The notes below the pieces were generated by a model, which made no database searches, was not told the origin of the DNA, and saw nothing but the letters and a program-made list of their open reading frames with translations. From positions 1 through 64,000 of the forward strand of contig NZ_JAFMZK010000005.1 in NCBI RefSeq assembly GCF_029105185.1: DNA of 64,000 bases. The letters are read 5' to 3'. The DNA is from Aliiroseovarius sp. Z3 (GTDB lineage Bacteria; Pseudomonadota; Alphaproteobacteria; Rhodobacterales; Rhodobacteraceae). Of this stretch, positions 45,511-54,647 are shown one piece after another (positions within the stretch are counted from its first letter, which is position 1; each line of letters begins with the position of its first letter). Made by a program: the position numbers and the translations under genes.

Positions 45511-45644
45511 GGAGGCCTCGCTTGTTCTACGGCGCTAGAATGGCGCAGATCACCGGCACAAAGCGACCCGGAAATTGCGCATCCGTTCGATATCATCGGG
45601 GGAAGCGCCTTGTCGGACTGCCCAGAAACAGGCATAGCATCTGC

Positions 45645-46289
45645 ATGGTAAAGCAACTGGGATATCACCAGATCCGTGCGATCTTTGACCGCTTTCACGC
45701 GGCAGAACCGGAACCCAAAGGCGAGCTTGAGCATGTGAATGCCTATACGCTGGTGGTTGCCGTGGCGCTGTCGGCGCAGGCCACCGATGTAGGCGTTAAC
45801 AAAGCGACACATGCGCTGTTCAAGATCGCCGATACGCCTGAAAAGATGCTCGCGCTTGGCGAAGATGGGTTGATCGAACATATCAAGACCATTGGCCTGT
45901 TTCGGCAAAAGGCCAAGAACGTCATCAAGCTCAGCCGTATTTTGGTTGAGGAATATGGCGGTGTTGTTCCCAATTCCCGCGCCGCACTTCAATCGCTGCC
46001 GGGGGTCGGGCGCAAGACGGCCAATGTCGTGTTGAACATGTGGTGGGGCGTGCCCGCGCAGGCGGTTGACACCCATATCTTTCGCGTTGGAAACCGTACC
46101 GGCATCGCGGTTGGAAAAGACGTCAACGCGGTCGAGCGTGCCATAGAAGACAACATCCCCGCCGATTATCAGCAACACGCCCATCACTGGCTGATCCTGC
46201 ATGGTCGCTATACCTGCAAGGCGCGCAAGCCAATGTGCGGAAACTGTATTATCCGGGATCTCTGCCCATATGAGGACAAGAATTTATGA
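45645..46289 (+). CDS. nth: Endonuclease III (DNA glycosylase/AP lyase)
   Basis: Nth excises oxidised pyrimidines; 214 residues. The helix-hairpin-helix LPGVGRKTANVVL holds the catalytic Lys, VDTHIFRV the catalytic Asp, and the C-terminal CKARKPMCGNCIIRDLC the [4Fe-4S] cluster ligands. I use ATG 45645 (MVKQLGYHQ); the frame extends far upstream over the Ada-like leader without homology. It overlaps the PfkB kinase gene by ATGA, so the two are coupled. Confidence 0.96.
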   Translation: MVKQLGYHQIRAIFDRFHAAEPEPKGELEHVNAYTLVVAVALSAQATDVGVNKATHALFKIADTPEKMLALGEDGLIEHIKTIGLFRQKAKNVIKLSRILVEEYGGVVPNSRAALQSLPGVGRKTANVVLNMWWGVPAQAVDTHIFRVGNRTGIAVGKDVNAVERAIEDNIPADYQQHAHHWLILHGRYTCKARKPMCGNCIIRDLCPYEDKNL

Positions 46290-47278
46290 CGAAAAAGTAT
46301 AAGGTTGTCGGCATCGGTAATGCCGTTGTGGACGTGTTGACGGTGGCTGATGATAGTTTTCTTGAGCTGATGGGGATTGAAAAGGGCATCATGCAACTGG
46401 TCGAACGCGACCGGGCCGAAGTGTTGTATGCCGCTATGAATGACCGCAAGCAGGCGGCGGGCGGATCGGTGGCCAATACGCTGGCGGGAATTGGAAAGCT
46501 GGGCCTGCCGACCGGGTTTGTAGGGCGAGTTCACGACGATGCACTGGGTCGTTTCTATGCCGACGCGATGGAGATGGACGGCACACGGTTCATCAATCCC
46601 CCCGTGCCGGGCGGCGAGCTTCCGACCTCGCGGTCGATGATCTTTGTCTCGCCGGATGGTGAGCGGTCGATGAATACCTATCTGGGCATTTCGGCGGAAC
46701 TGGGGTCGGACGATGTGGATCCGGATGTCGCGGCAGATGCCGAGATCGTGTTTTTGGAAGGATATCTGTTCGACAAGGACAAGGGGAAAGAGGCGTTTAT
46801 CGCCATGGCACGCGCCTGTCGCGCCGCAGGCGGACTTGCAGGTATCGCCATTTCCGATCCGTTCTGCGTGGAACGTCATCGGGACGACTTCCTGACCTTG
46901 ATCGAACACGATCTGGACTATGTCATCGGCAACGAAGCCGAAATCAAATCCCTGTTTGAAACTGAAGACTTGGAAGAGGCTATCGCCAAAACCGCCGAAA
47001 TCTGCCCGATGGTGGTCTGCACCCGGTCCGGGGATGGCGTGTCCATCTTGGCGAATGGCGAACGCGTAGATGTGCCGGTCGAACGTATCGTCCCGGTCGA
47101 TGCGACCGGTGCGGGCGACGGCTTTGCGGCCGGGTTCCTTTACGGGCTTGCTTCGGGTGCCGATATGCGCGTTTGCGGCGAGATGGGGTGTGCAATTGCA
47201 GGTGAGGTGATCCGCCATATCGGGCCACGCGCCGACCGGAACCTGCTGGCACTTCTACGCGACAAGGGGCTGGTCTGA
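46286..47278 (+). CDS. PfkB-family sugar/adenosine kinase
   Basis: A 330-residue PfkB/ribokinase-fold kinase. NAVVDVL near the N terminus, AGGSVANTLAGIGKLG (first PfkB signature) and VDATGAGDGFAAGFLYG with the catalytic Asp (second signature) are present. Similarity to the adenosine kinase group is my best guess, but related enzymes phosphorylate other nucleosides or sugars. GAGGA precedes ATG 46286, which overlaps the nth stop. It ends six bases from the convergent sulfotransferase gene. Confidence 0.9.
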   Translation: MTKKYKVVGIGNAVVDVLTVADDSFLELMGIEKGIMQLVERDRAEVLYAAMNDRKQAAGGSVANTLAGIGKLGLPTGFVGRVHDDALGRFYADAMEMDGTRFINPPVPGGELPTSRSMIFVSPDGERSMNTYLGISAELGSDDVDPDVAADAEIVFLEGYLFDKDKGKEAFIAMARACRAAGGLAGIAISDPFCVERHRDDFLTLIEHDLDYVIGNEAEIKSLFETEDLEEAIAKTAEICPMVVCTRSGDGVSILANGERVDVPVERIVPVDATGAGDGFAAGFLYGLASGADMRVCGEMGCAIAGEVIRHIGPRADRNLLALLRDKGLV

Positions 47279-47284
47279 CCGGTA

Positions 47285-48103
47285 TCAATCGCCCAACTTG
47301 GCGTGTACTTCGTCCAGGTCAATCTCGCCGATGGGCATCTTGCTAGCGGGGTTTTCAAAGTCATATTTGAACAGATCGAAATCGCGTTTGTAGATTTCAT
47401 AGACAAGGTGCATCGACAGATCGTCGAAATAGTCTTCGACCGGGTGAGCGCGCTTCGGGCCGTGCCCCTCGCTTTCGTTGAAACGGGGAATGTCGCTCAG
47501 GGTCACCGGATGCGGTGTTTCGATCGAATCCAGCACTTGTTGCATGCCGTCGTTGAACTGTTCGGTCCAGACGATATTGTCATAGCGGCCCCCGTTGGCA
47601 ATGAACGTTGCCACATGGCCGGACATCGCCGACCAGTGAATGTCAGGGTCCATGGGCCGACGCCAGCGGATCGTATCACGGGCAAACAACAAGAACCGCC
47701 GAAAGCTCTTTATCTGGTCAAAGTCAAACCCGTTGTCAGGGTCGCCAACCTCGATCCCGTATTTCTGGATCAGAAGCGGCACCAGATTGCCACGATACCG
47801 TCGACCATTGCGCTGAATGCCGCATATTTTGTCAAAGAAACTGGACAGTATCCGCGAATAGGGATTGCGAACGCAGGTGAAAGCATAGCTTGAATGGGTC
47901 AACACATTGTTTTCAATTAGATTTTGTGACGCATCCTGTGCCCATTTGTGTAAGCCATCGGTGCTGTCGTGAATATCGCCATCGAAAAAACTGCCGTGGT
48001 CAGAATAAAACATGATCTGCCCAATGGTCGAGCACGCGCATTTGGGCACGACCCGATACACAACGCTTTCGCTTTCGGTCATCCAGGTGCCGGGAAATCC
48101 CAT
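47285..48103 (-). CDS. Sulfotransferase family protein
   Basis: A 272-residue protein of the carbohydrate/Sulfotransfer_2 type. Its 5'-phosphosulfate loop is VVPKCACSTIGQI (residues ~18-30) and its 3'-phosphate loop is TCVRNPYSRILSSF (~76-89), the two PAPS-binding signatures. It transfers sulfate from PAPS to a hydroxyl acceptor, probably a sugar. GGAGG precedes the start. It is divergent from the GT14/DUF5928 glycosyltransferase, 152 AT-richer bases apart; together they suggest a sulfated glycan. No other polysaccharide genes adjoin. Confidence 0.87.
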   Translation of the reverse strand: MGFPGTWMTESESVVYRVVPKCACSTIGQIMFYSDHGSFFDGDIHDSTDGLHKWAQDASQNLIENNVLTHSSYAFTCVRNPYSRILSSFFDKICGIQRNGRRYRGNLVPLLIQKYGIEVGDPDNGFDFDQIKSFRRFLLFARDTIRWRRPMDPDIHWSAMSGHVATFIANGGRYDNIVWTEQFNDGMQQVLDSIETPHPVTLSDIPRFNESEGHGPKRAHPVEDYFDDLSMHLVYEIYKRDFDLFKYDFENPASKMPIGEIDLDEVHAKLGD

Positions 48104-48255
48104 AAACTCAATACCTCCGAGGCCTTACAACGAGCGATTGAAACGAATACAACAATACCGTTCAGAAAAAAGCAAAGAAACACTGTTTATTCAATGGTCT
48201 TTCACGCTATCAATGTCTGCAGTCTTCGTGCCGACAAGGATTTTGTGACGTTCCC

Positions 48256-49833
48256 ATGGCTAAAATCGCCTTCATTCTGTTGTGCCACAAGGATCCTGAC
48301 GCAATCATCAATCAGGCGACGCGGTTGACGGCTGTTGGCGACTGTATGTCGATTCATTTCGATGCAAGTGCCAATCCCGAGCATTATCAGAAGATTCGCG
48401 ACGCACTTGCGGACAATCCAAATGTCACTTTTGCGCGTAAACGCGTCAAATGTGGCTGGGGCGAATGGTCATTGGTGCAGGCCACCTTGAACGCGGTCGA
48501 GGCCGCGCTGGATGACTTTCCGCGCGCGACACATTTCTACATGGTGTCCGGTGACTGCATGGCTATCAAGTCTGCGGAATACACGCATAAGTTCCTTGAT
48601 TCTTCTGACGTCGATTACATCGAGAGTTTCGACTATTTTGAAAGCGACTGGATCAAGACCGGGATGAAAGAAGAGCGGCTGATCTATCGCCACTTCTTTA
48701 ACGAACGAACCCAGAAACGCAGGTTTTATGCCAGCTTCAATCTGCAAAAGAAGCTTGGGCTGACACGGGATATTCCGCAGGATGTGCAGGTGATGATCGG
48801 CAGCCAATGGTGGTGCCTTCGCCGGCGCACGATCGAATGGATCGTCGAGTTCACGCGCAAGCGCCGAGATGTAATGCGGTTCTTCCGCACCACATGGATC
48901 CCGGATGAGACTTTTTTTCAGACTTTGGTGCGGCATCTGGTGCCCGAAGGCGAAATCCGGTCGCGCACGCCGACATTTCTGATGTTTACCGACTATGGCA
49001 TGCCGGTGACATTTTATGATGATCACTATGACTTGCTGCTCAGCCAGGATTTTCTTTTTGCACGAAAGATCAGCCCCGAAGCGCGTGAGCTGAAACGCCG
49101 TCTTGGAGATCTGTATGCTGCCGAAGGTGTCACGTTCCAGATATCGAACGAAGGGCGCAGCCTGTTCAAATTCCTGACCGGACGAGGTCGGATCGGACAA
49201 AGGTTCGCCCCGCGATTTTGGGAGGCCGAAAGCAGCCTTGGACGGGATCGGGAGCTGTTGATCATCGTGTCCAAGAAGTGGCATGTCGGCAAACGTCTGT
49301 TGCAAAAGATCGCCGAGGTGACAGGGCTGCCCGCCATTGAATACCTGTTCGACGAGGAAAGCTGCCCGATGCCTGATCTGGGGGGTATTCAAACGCGGAT
49401 GGGCAAACGCACCCGGCACCGCAGGGCGCTGATGCGGATGCTGTTTGACTACTACGATACCAATCGCTTGGTCGTTTGCATGGACCCCAACAACCTTGAT
49501 CTGTTGCAGGATTTCTTCTCGGACAGATCAACGACCCGGTTGTTGGAGGTCCACTGTGACTTCACGGATGACTATCTGTTGGGGCATGCAAAACGCGTGG
49601 GGCTGGCGGGTGACAACACTCCGCAGGACGCCATCGACCGTTTGCTGCCGACGATCCGATCCGACGTCGCATTCGAAAGCGAACAGATTCGTGATGCTGG
49701 CTTTGCCGAGCTGTATCGCATCAGCGAATCCGCCAGTGCTGACGAGAATACCGTGCCACTGTCGCGATTTTTGTCGATCACCGAAGATCGTGCGAAAGAG
49801 ATCGCAGAGTTGGACCACCTTTTCGCCGATTGA
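48256..49833 (+). CDS. Beta-1,6-N-acetylglucosaminyltransferase-like (GT14) with DUF5928 domain
   Basis: A 525-residue protein. The N-terminal ~280 residues are a GT14 core-2/I-branching-enzyme fold: FILLCHKDP at the start, FYMVSGDCM (D100), GSQWWCLRR (~182-190) and PDETFFQTL (~216-224), all GT14 signatures. The C-terminal ~230 residues fit the bacterial DUF5928 region, of unknown role, which contains VSKKWHVGKRLLQKI and resembles a sulfotransferase-related nucleotide-binding fold only weakly. It is divergent from a sulfotransferase gene; the likely product is a branched or sulfated surface glycan. Acceptor and donor are unknown. Confidence 0.85.
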   Translation: MAKIAFILLCHKDPDAIINQATRLTAVGDCMSIHFDASANPEHYQKIRDALADNPNVTFARKRVKCGWGEWSLVQATLNAVEAALDDFPRATHFYMVSGDCMAIKSAEYTHKFLDSSDVDYIESFDYFESDWIKTGMKEERLIYRHFFNERTQKRRFYASFNLQKKLGLTRDIPQDVQVMIGSQWWCLRRRTIEWIVEFTRKRRDVMRFFRTTWIPDETFFQTLVRHLVPEGEIRSRTPTFLMFTDYGMPVTFYDDHYDLLLSQDFLFARKISPEARELKRRLGDLYAAEGVTFQISNEGRSLFKFLTGRGRIGQRFAPRFWEAESSLGRDRELLIIVSKKWHVGKRLLQKIAEVTGLPAIEYLFDEESCPMPDLGGIQTRMGKRTRHRRALMRMLFDYYDTNRLVVCMDPNNLDLLQDFFSDRSTTRLLEVHCDFTDDYLLGHAKRVGLAGDNTPQDAIDRLLPTIRSDVAFESEQIRDAGFAELYRISESASADENTVPLSRFLSITEDRAKEIAELDHLFAD

Positions 49834-49866
49834 TGACCTGATCCGGCACTATGACAGGAGACAGAC

Positions 49867-50253
49867 ATGCCTTATTCCTATGACGACCAAAACATCTTTG
49901 CGAAAATACTGCGCGGTGAAATCCCCAACGATACGGTTTACGAGGATGATTACGCACTGGCGTTTCGTGATATCCAGCCGCAAGCGCCCGTTCATGTCTT
50001 GGTGATCCCAAAGGGACCGTATGTAAATCATGACCATTTCGCGAACACTGCGACGGATGCCGAGATCGCCGGTTACACGCGTGCGATTGGCAAGGTCTGT
50101 TCGGCGCTGGGCATCGCACCGGGGGACGAGGGGCAAGGCTATCGCACAATTGCCAATTCCGGCGAAGACGGTGTGCAGGAAGTGCCGCATTTCCACACCC
50201 ATATTCTGGGCGGACGCATGTTGGGCCGGATGCTGAAACGCGCGGGCGACTGA
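49867..50253 (+). CDS. HIT-family nucleotide hydrolase/transferase
   Basis: A 128-residue histidine-triad protein, similar to the HinT/purine phosphoramidase group. IFAKILRGEIPNDTVYEDDYALAFRDIQPQAPVHVLVIPK at the N terminus and the active-site HFHTHILGG near residue 111-119 are diagnostic. AGGAGA precedes ATG 49867. It lies 33 bases after the GT14 gene. The substrate class (nucleoside phosphoramidates) is inferred from the family. Confidence 0.94.
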   Translation: MPYSYDDQNIFAKILRGEIPNDTVYEDDYALAFRDIQPQAPVHVLVIPKGPYVNHDHFANTATDAEIAGYTRAIGKVCSALGIAPGDEGQGYRTIANSGEDGVQEVPHFHTHILGGRMLGRMLKRAGD

Positions 50254-50322
50254 TCGGTTCTGCCTTGCAGAGACACGCGGTGCTGGTATCATACCGCGAA
50301 ACGAATGAACGAGGTGTCCGTA

Positions 50323-50505
50323 ATGACCCAGACTCCGCCTGAAACCAAAGTTGTGGACAGCTATAAAGTCGCCTGTGACGGCGGCGAAGGGGCACTTGGC
50401 CACCCGCGGGTGTACCTGCAAATCCCGAACGAACATGGTTGGGTAGAATGCCCCTATTGTGATTGCAAATACGTGCACAAGGATTATGCGGACAAGGCGG
50501 CCTGA
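50323..50505 (+). CDS. Zinc-finger (zf-CHCC, NDUFS6-like) domain protein
   Basis: A 60-residue protein. [19 protein letters not shown] followed by [13 protein letters not shown] matches the zf-CHCC family related to the 13 kDa complex I subunit NDUFS6; the ligands are Cys, His, Cys, Cys. ATG 50323 is used with GAGG at 50311-50314; an ATG at 50305 is in frame. It is a likely accessory subunit or metal-binding factor for complex I, by family only. A terminator follows. Confidence 0.88.
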   Translation: MTQTPPETKVVDSYKVACDGGEGALGHPRVYLQIPNEHGWVECPYCDCKYVHKDYADKAA

Positions 50506-50529
50506 ACGCCGCCATCCGGTCAGAAAAGA

Positions 50530-50561
50530 CGGGCCGCGGGCAAACGCCACGCGGCCTTTTG
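50530..50561. terminator. Intrinsic terminator downstream of the zinc-finger gene
   Basis: GGCCGCG (50532-50538) pairs with CGCGGCC (50550-50556), followed by TTTT (50557-50560). It lies 27 bases after the zinc-finger stop and ahead of polA. Confidence 0.85.
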
Positions 50562-50595
50562 CGTCTGAGGGCGTTTGAAAACGAGGGAGGGGCCG

Positions 50596-53388
50596 ATGAG
50601 CTTCGGAAAAGGTTGTCATCTGCATCTGGTCGACGGGTCGGCCTTTATCTTCCGGGCTTATCACGCGCTGCCGCCGCTGACGCGCAAATCCGACGGGTTG
50701 CCCATCGGGGCGGTCGCCGGGTTTTGCAACATGCTGTTCAAGTTTATCGAAGACAATACCGGCCCGGATGCGCCTACCCATGTTGCCGTGATCTTCGACT
50801 ATTCGGGCAAGAGCTTCCGCAACGATATGTATCCGCTTTACAAGGCCAACCGCCCACCCGCGCCTGAAGAACTTGTGCCACAGTTCCCGCTGACCCGCGA
50901 TGCCACCCGGGCCTTCAACATCGCGTGCATCGAGAAAGAAGGTTTCGAAGCAGACGATATCATCGCTACCCTTGCAAAACGCGCCAACGAAGCGGGCGGG
51001 CGGGTCACGATATTGTCGTCTGACAAGGATCTTATGCAATTGGTTGGTGGCGGGGTCGAGATGCTCGATCCGATGAAGAACAAGCGCATCGGTGTAGAGG
51101 GTGTGGAGGAGAAGTTTGGCGTCGGCCCCGACCGCGTGGTGGATGTGCAGGCTTTGGCGGGCGACAGCGTCGATAACGTGCCCGGTGCACCGGGTATCGG
51201 GATCAAGACGGCAGCACTTCTGATCAATGAATTTGGCGATCTGGATACGCTTCTGGAGCGCGCCGGTGAAATCAAACAACCCAAGCGCCGCCAAACTCTG
51301 ATCGACAATGTTGAACAAATCCGCATCAGCCGTGATCTGGTGAAACTGGATGACAACATGGATATGGATTTGCCCTTCGATGAGTTGGAGTTGAAAGAGC
51401 CCGACCCCGAAACGCTGTTGCATTTCCTCACCGACATGGAGTTTCGCACACTTACCAATCGCGTCGCGAAGAAGTTTGATGTGGAGGCGCCAGAGATTAA
51501 GAGCGTTGAGGCGGAGCTCGATGCCAGCGCCCCTGAGATGCCCGAGATCAATCCCGAGAGCTATGAATGGGTGAAAGATGCGACCGCTTTGAAGGCTTGG
51601 GTCGATCGTATCTATAGGCGTGGGTATGTGGCGTTTGACACCGAAACCACCGGGTTGGACGAAATGCGCGCCGAACTGGTCGGCATCTCGCTGGCGGTGG
51701 AGCCGGGCGAGGCCTGCTATATCCCGCTGACCCATAAGACCAGCCAGACCGACGACCTGTTCGGCAGTGACGATCTGGCTGATGGGCAAATGCCGCTGGA
51801 CGAGGTTCTGGCCCTTCTGAGACCGGTGCTTGAGGATCCCGCGATCCTGAAGATCGGGCAGAACATGAAATATGACGCGAAGATTTTGGCGCGCTATGGC
51901 GTTGATATTGCACCGATTGATGACACGATGCTGATGTCTTACGCGCAGAACGCGGGGCTTCACAATCACGGGATGGACACGCTGTCGGATCGGTATCTGG
52001 GGCATACGCCGATTTCGATCAAGTCGCTTCTGGGAACGGGGAAATCGGCCATCACGTTTGACCGCGTGCCCGTCGAAGATGCAGTGAAATACGCAGCCGA
52101 AGATGCCGATATCACCCTTCGGCTGTGGCACTATCTGAAACCACGTCTACACAGTGCCAAGGTGACGCGCGTTTATGAACGGCTTGAGCGTCCACTTGTG
52201 CCGGTGCTGGCGCAGATGGAAATGACGGGCATCAAGGTGGATCGTGATGTCCTGTCGCGCATGTCGAATGCCTTTGCGCAGAAGATGGCGGGCTATGAAG
52301 CCGAGCTTTATGAGATTGCAGGGCGAGAGTTCAACGTACAAAGCCCGGCACAAGTCGGGGAAATGCTGTTTGATCAGATGGGGTTAGAGGGCGGAAAACG
52401 CACCAAATCGGGTCAGTGGTCAACGCCTGCCGATGTGCTGGCCGATCTGGCCGCCGAGCATGACTTTGCCGCACGAGTGCTGGATTACCGCCAGCTTCAA
52501 AAGCTGAAATCGACCTATACCGACGCCTTGCAGGATCACATTCATCCCGAGACGGGTCGGGTGCATACCTCGTATTCGATTGCGGGGGCGAACACAGGGC
52601 GTTTGGCTTCGACCGACCCCAATCTGCAGAACATTCCAGTCCGTTCAGAAGAAGGGCGCCGCATCCGCGAAGCTTTTGTGGCACCGGAAGGTGCCAAGCT
52701 GATCAGTCTGGATTACAGCCAGATCGAACTGCGCATCCTAGCCCATGTGGCGGGGATCGACGCGTTGAAGCAGGCGTTTCGTGATGGGCAGGACATTCAC
52801 GCCATGACGGCGTCGGAAATGTTCGATGTGCCGATGGACAAGATGACACCCGATATCCGCCGTCAGGCCAAGGCCATCAACTTCGGCGTGATTTATGGCA
52901 TCTCTGGTTTTGGTCTGGCCCGCAATCTGCGCATCCCGCGCGCCGAAGCGCAGGGCTTCATCGACCGGTATTTCGAACGCTTCCCGGGCATTCGTAAATA
53001 CATGGACGATACGGTGGCTTTCGCGAAGGAACACAAGCGGGTCGAAACCCTGTTCGGTCGACAGATCCACACGCCCGAAATCGACGCGAAGGGGCCGCAT
53101 GCGGGCTTTGCCAAACGGGCCGCGATTAATGCGCCCATTCAGGGCACCGCCGCCGATATCATTCGCCGCGCGATGATCCGCATGCCAGATGCAATTGCCA
53201 AACTGCCTGCGAAGATGCTGTTGCAGGTTCATGATGAACTGATTTTCGAGGTTGAAGACAGCGCCGTGGATGAGGTGATCGAGGTCGTGCGAGGCGTGAT
53301 GGAAGGGGCCGCTGAACCGGCGGTGAAGCTTGATTTGCCGCTGGTTGTTGACGCGGGGACGGGTATGAATTGGGCAGAAGCGCACTGA
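50596..53388 (+). CDS. polA: DNA polymerase I
   Basis: PolA, 930 residues, for primer removal and repair synthesis. The 5'-3' exonuclease domain covers ~1-290 (HLHLVDGSAFIFRAYHALPP; SDKDLMQLV; GDSVDNVPGAPGIG). The 3'-5' proofreading domain, ~320-510, keeps its metal Asp/Glu in FDTETTGLDE (near 347-349). The polymerase domain has motif A DYSQIELR (~705), motif B RRQAKAINFGVIYG and motif C VHDELIFE (~879). GGGAGGGG precedes ATG 50596. All three activities appear intact. It converges with the WYL regulator, leaving four bases. Confidence 0.97.
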   Translation: MSFGKGCHLHLVDGSAFIFRAYHALPPLTRKSDGLPIGAVAGFCNMLFKFIEDNTGPDAPTHVAVIFDYSGKSFRNDMYPLYKANRPPAPEELVPQFPLTRDATRAFNIACIEKEGFEADDIIATLAKRANEAGGRVTILSSDKDLMQLVGGGVEMLDPMKNKRIGVEGVEEKFGVGPDRVVDVQALAGDSVDNVPGAPGIGIKTAALLINEFGDLDTLLERAGEIKQPKRRQTLIDNVEQIRISRDLVKLDDNMDMDLPFDELELKEPDPETLLHFLTDMEFRTLTNRVAKKFDVEAPEIKSVEAELDASAPEMPEINPESYEWVKDATALKAWVDRIYRRGYVAFDTETTGLDEMRAELVGISLAVEPGEACYIPLTHKTSQTDDLFGSDDLADGQMPLDEVLALLRPVLEDPAILKIGQNMKYDAKILARYGVDIAPIDDTMLMSYAQNAGLHNHGMDTLSDRYLGHTPISIKSLLGTGKSAITFDRVPVEDAVKYAAEDADITLRLWHYLKPRLHSAKVTRVYERLERPLVPVLAQMEMTGIKVDRDVLSRMSNAFAQKMAGYEAELYEIAGREFNVQSPAQVGEMLFDQMGLEGGKRTKSGQWSTPADVLADLAAEHDFAARVLDYRQLQKLKSTYTDALQDHIHPETGRVHTSYSIAGANTGRLASTDPNLQNIPVRSEEGRRIREAFVAPEGAKLISLDYSQIELRILAHVAGIDALKQAFRDGQDIHAMTASEMFDVPMDKMTPDIRRQAKAINFGVIYGISGFGLARNLRIPRAEAQGFIDRYFERFPGIRKYMDDTVAFAKEHKRVETLFGRQIHTPEIDAKGPHAGFAKRAAINAPIQGTAADIIRRAMIRMPDAIAKLPAKMLLQVHDELIFEVEDSAVDEVIEVVRGVMEGAAEPAVKLDLPLVVDAGTGMNWAEAH

Positions 53389-53392
53389 AACG

Positions 53393-54091
53393 CTATCTTT
53401 TCGGATCAATCCCGCGTTCAGCCAGTTGCGCATAAAGGGCGGGCAGGCTTTTGTCGCGCTCTTCCCGGAACCGTTCGCCGATTGTGAAGCCTTCGATCCG
53501 GTCAATCCGGAACATGCGGAAATCCTCGCGCAGCTCGCACCAGCTGACAACGCACCATCCGTTTTTCCACAGCCACAAAGCGAGGGGGCGAACGACCCGC
53601 GCGGATTTGCGTGCGTCCTCATCTGAATAGCTCAGCACAAGGCGCAGACGGGCGTCTATCGCTGTTTCGATCTGGTCAATAAAATGCCTGTCGCGTTCGG
53701 ACGGCATCAGGTTTGGCCCAGCGTGAATTTCGACCCGGTCGGTTTGCGCTTCAAGCCTTTCGGGTAATACCGCCTTGATCTTTATCAGAGCTTCGGCTGC
53801 AGCTTCAGCCATGGCAGCCCCGCCCATTCGTTCGATCAAACGGGTGCCAGCGATGACGGCCATAACTTCCTCACGCGTGAACATCAGGGGCGGAATATCG
53901 TACCCCGCCCGCATCACATATCCGACGCCCGCTTCGCCTTCGATCGGAACGCCAGATGCGATCAGGTCTGCGATGTCGCGATAGATTGTCCGCTCGCTGA
54001 CCTCGAGCGTTTCGGACAAATCACGCGCGGTGGTCAGCCGACCGCCCCGAAGTTGTTGAACGATCTGAAACAGGCGGTCGGCACGGCGCAT
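53393..54091 (-). CDS. WYL-domain transcriptional regulator (YafY-type)
   Basis: A 232-residue regulator with an N-terminal HTH (RADRLFQIVQQLRGGRLTTARDLSETLEVSERTIYRDIADL) and a WYL domain in the second half (LVLSYSDEDARKSARVVRPLALWLWKNGWCVVSWCELREDFRMFRIDRI). The WYL triad itself is degenerate. It lies three bases downstream of the VOC gene on the same strand, so both form one unit. The operator upstream of the VOC gene would suit autoregulation. The ligand is unknown. Confidence 0.92.
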   Translation of the reverse strand: MRRADRLFQIVQQLRGGRLTTARDLSETLEVSERTIYRDIADLIASGVPIEGEAGVGYVMRAGYDIPPLMFTREEVMAVIAGTRLIERMGGAAMAEAAAEALIKIKAVLPERLEAQTDRVEIHAGPNLMPSERDRHFIDQIETAIDARLRLVLSYSDEDARKSARVVRPLALWLWKNGWCVVSWCELREDFRMFRIDRIEGFTIGERFREERDKSLPALYAQLAERGIDPKR

Positions 54092-54094
54092 GTA

Positions 54095-54463
54095 TTATCC
54101 TTTCGGTTCAAACAATCCGATCGAGTTGCCGTCCGGATCGGTGGCATACTGGAACCGACCGGGCGGAATTTCGATGATTGGCCCCTTCATCGTGCCACCG
54201 GCGGCTTCGCACCGCTTGGCACAGGTTTCCAGCTTGTCAGGGGCCGCGATATGTACGGTTGGACCCGTTCCATCTGCGGCGGGTTTTCCTTCGTATAGAT
54301 GACCGCCGACACCAGTCGTGTCACTGGAAAAGTTGGCCAAGGGATTAGGGCCTGTTTCGTCAATTGCCATCTTCCACTGGAAAACCTCGGTGTAGAAGGC
54401 AACGGCATTCTCAAGGTTTGTAACTGGGATTTCTGTCCAGACAACAAGGGGTTGGGTGTCCAT
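54095..54463 (-). CDS. VOC-family (glyoxalase-like) protein
   Basis: A 122-residue vicinal-oxygen-chelate protein. VVWTEIPVTNLENAVAFYTEVFQWKM is the first beta-alpha-beta unit, and RFQYATDPDGNSIGLFEPKG closes the second. Metal or substrate ligands cannot be assigned with confidence. GGAG precedes the ATG. It is cotranscribed with the WYL regulator. It may be a glyoxalase, bleomycin-resistance-like or ligand-binding protein; the exact role is unknown. Confidence 0.88.
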   Translation of the reverse strand: MDTQPLVVWTEIPVTNLENAVAFYTEVFQWKMAIDETGPNPLANFSSDTTGVGGHLYEGKPAADGTGPTVHIAAPDKLETCAKRCEAAGGTMKGPIIEIPPGRFQYATDPDGNSIGLFEPKG

Positions 54464-54508
54464 AGTAGGCTCCTTTATTTGATGTTGAGAAGCCTGTGTC
54501 GCACACCC

Positions 54509-54532
54509 CTCCTGACAGCATACTGTCAGGAG
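54509..54532. promoter_or_regulatory. Long perfect palindrome upstream of the VOC-WYL operon
   Basis: CTCCTGACAG (54509-54518) and CTGTCAGGAG (54523-54532) are perfect 10-base arms around CATA, placed 46-69 bases upstream of the VOC start. This is a likely operator of the cotranscribed WYL regulator. Confidence 0.78.
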
Positions 54533-54647
54533 TATTTGGATCGTCGCGGATAGGCCGGAAACTGCGCGGCCGATAAATCGGCTGTCCGCTCCGCTTGACC
54601 AGAGACGCGGGTGCTATAGGCTTCCGGCACCTGTTCAGAGGGCTGAT

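Noticed and set aside
49849-52131. A 760-codon open frame on the minus strand
   Set aside because: It lies opposite the 3' end of the GT14 gene, the HIT and zinc-finger genes and polA, all of which have clear family motifs. Its own translation is His/Arg/Gln-rich without recognisable domains, as expected for an antisense shadow in GC-rich DNA.
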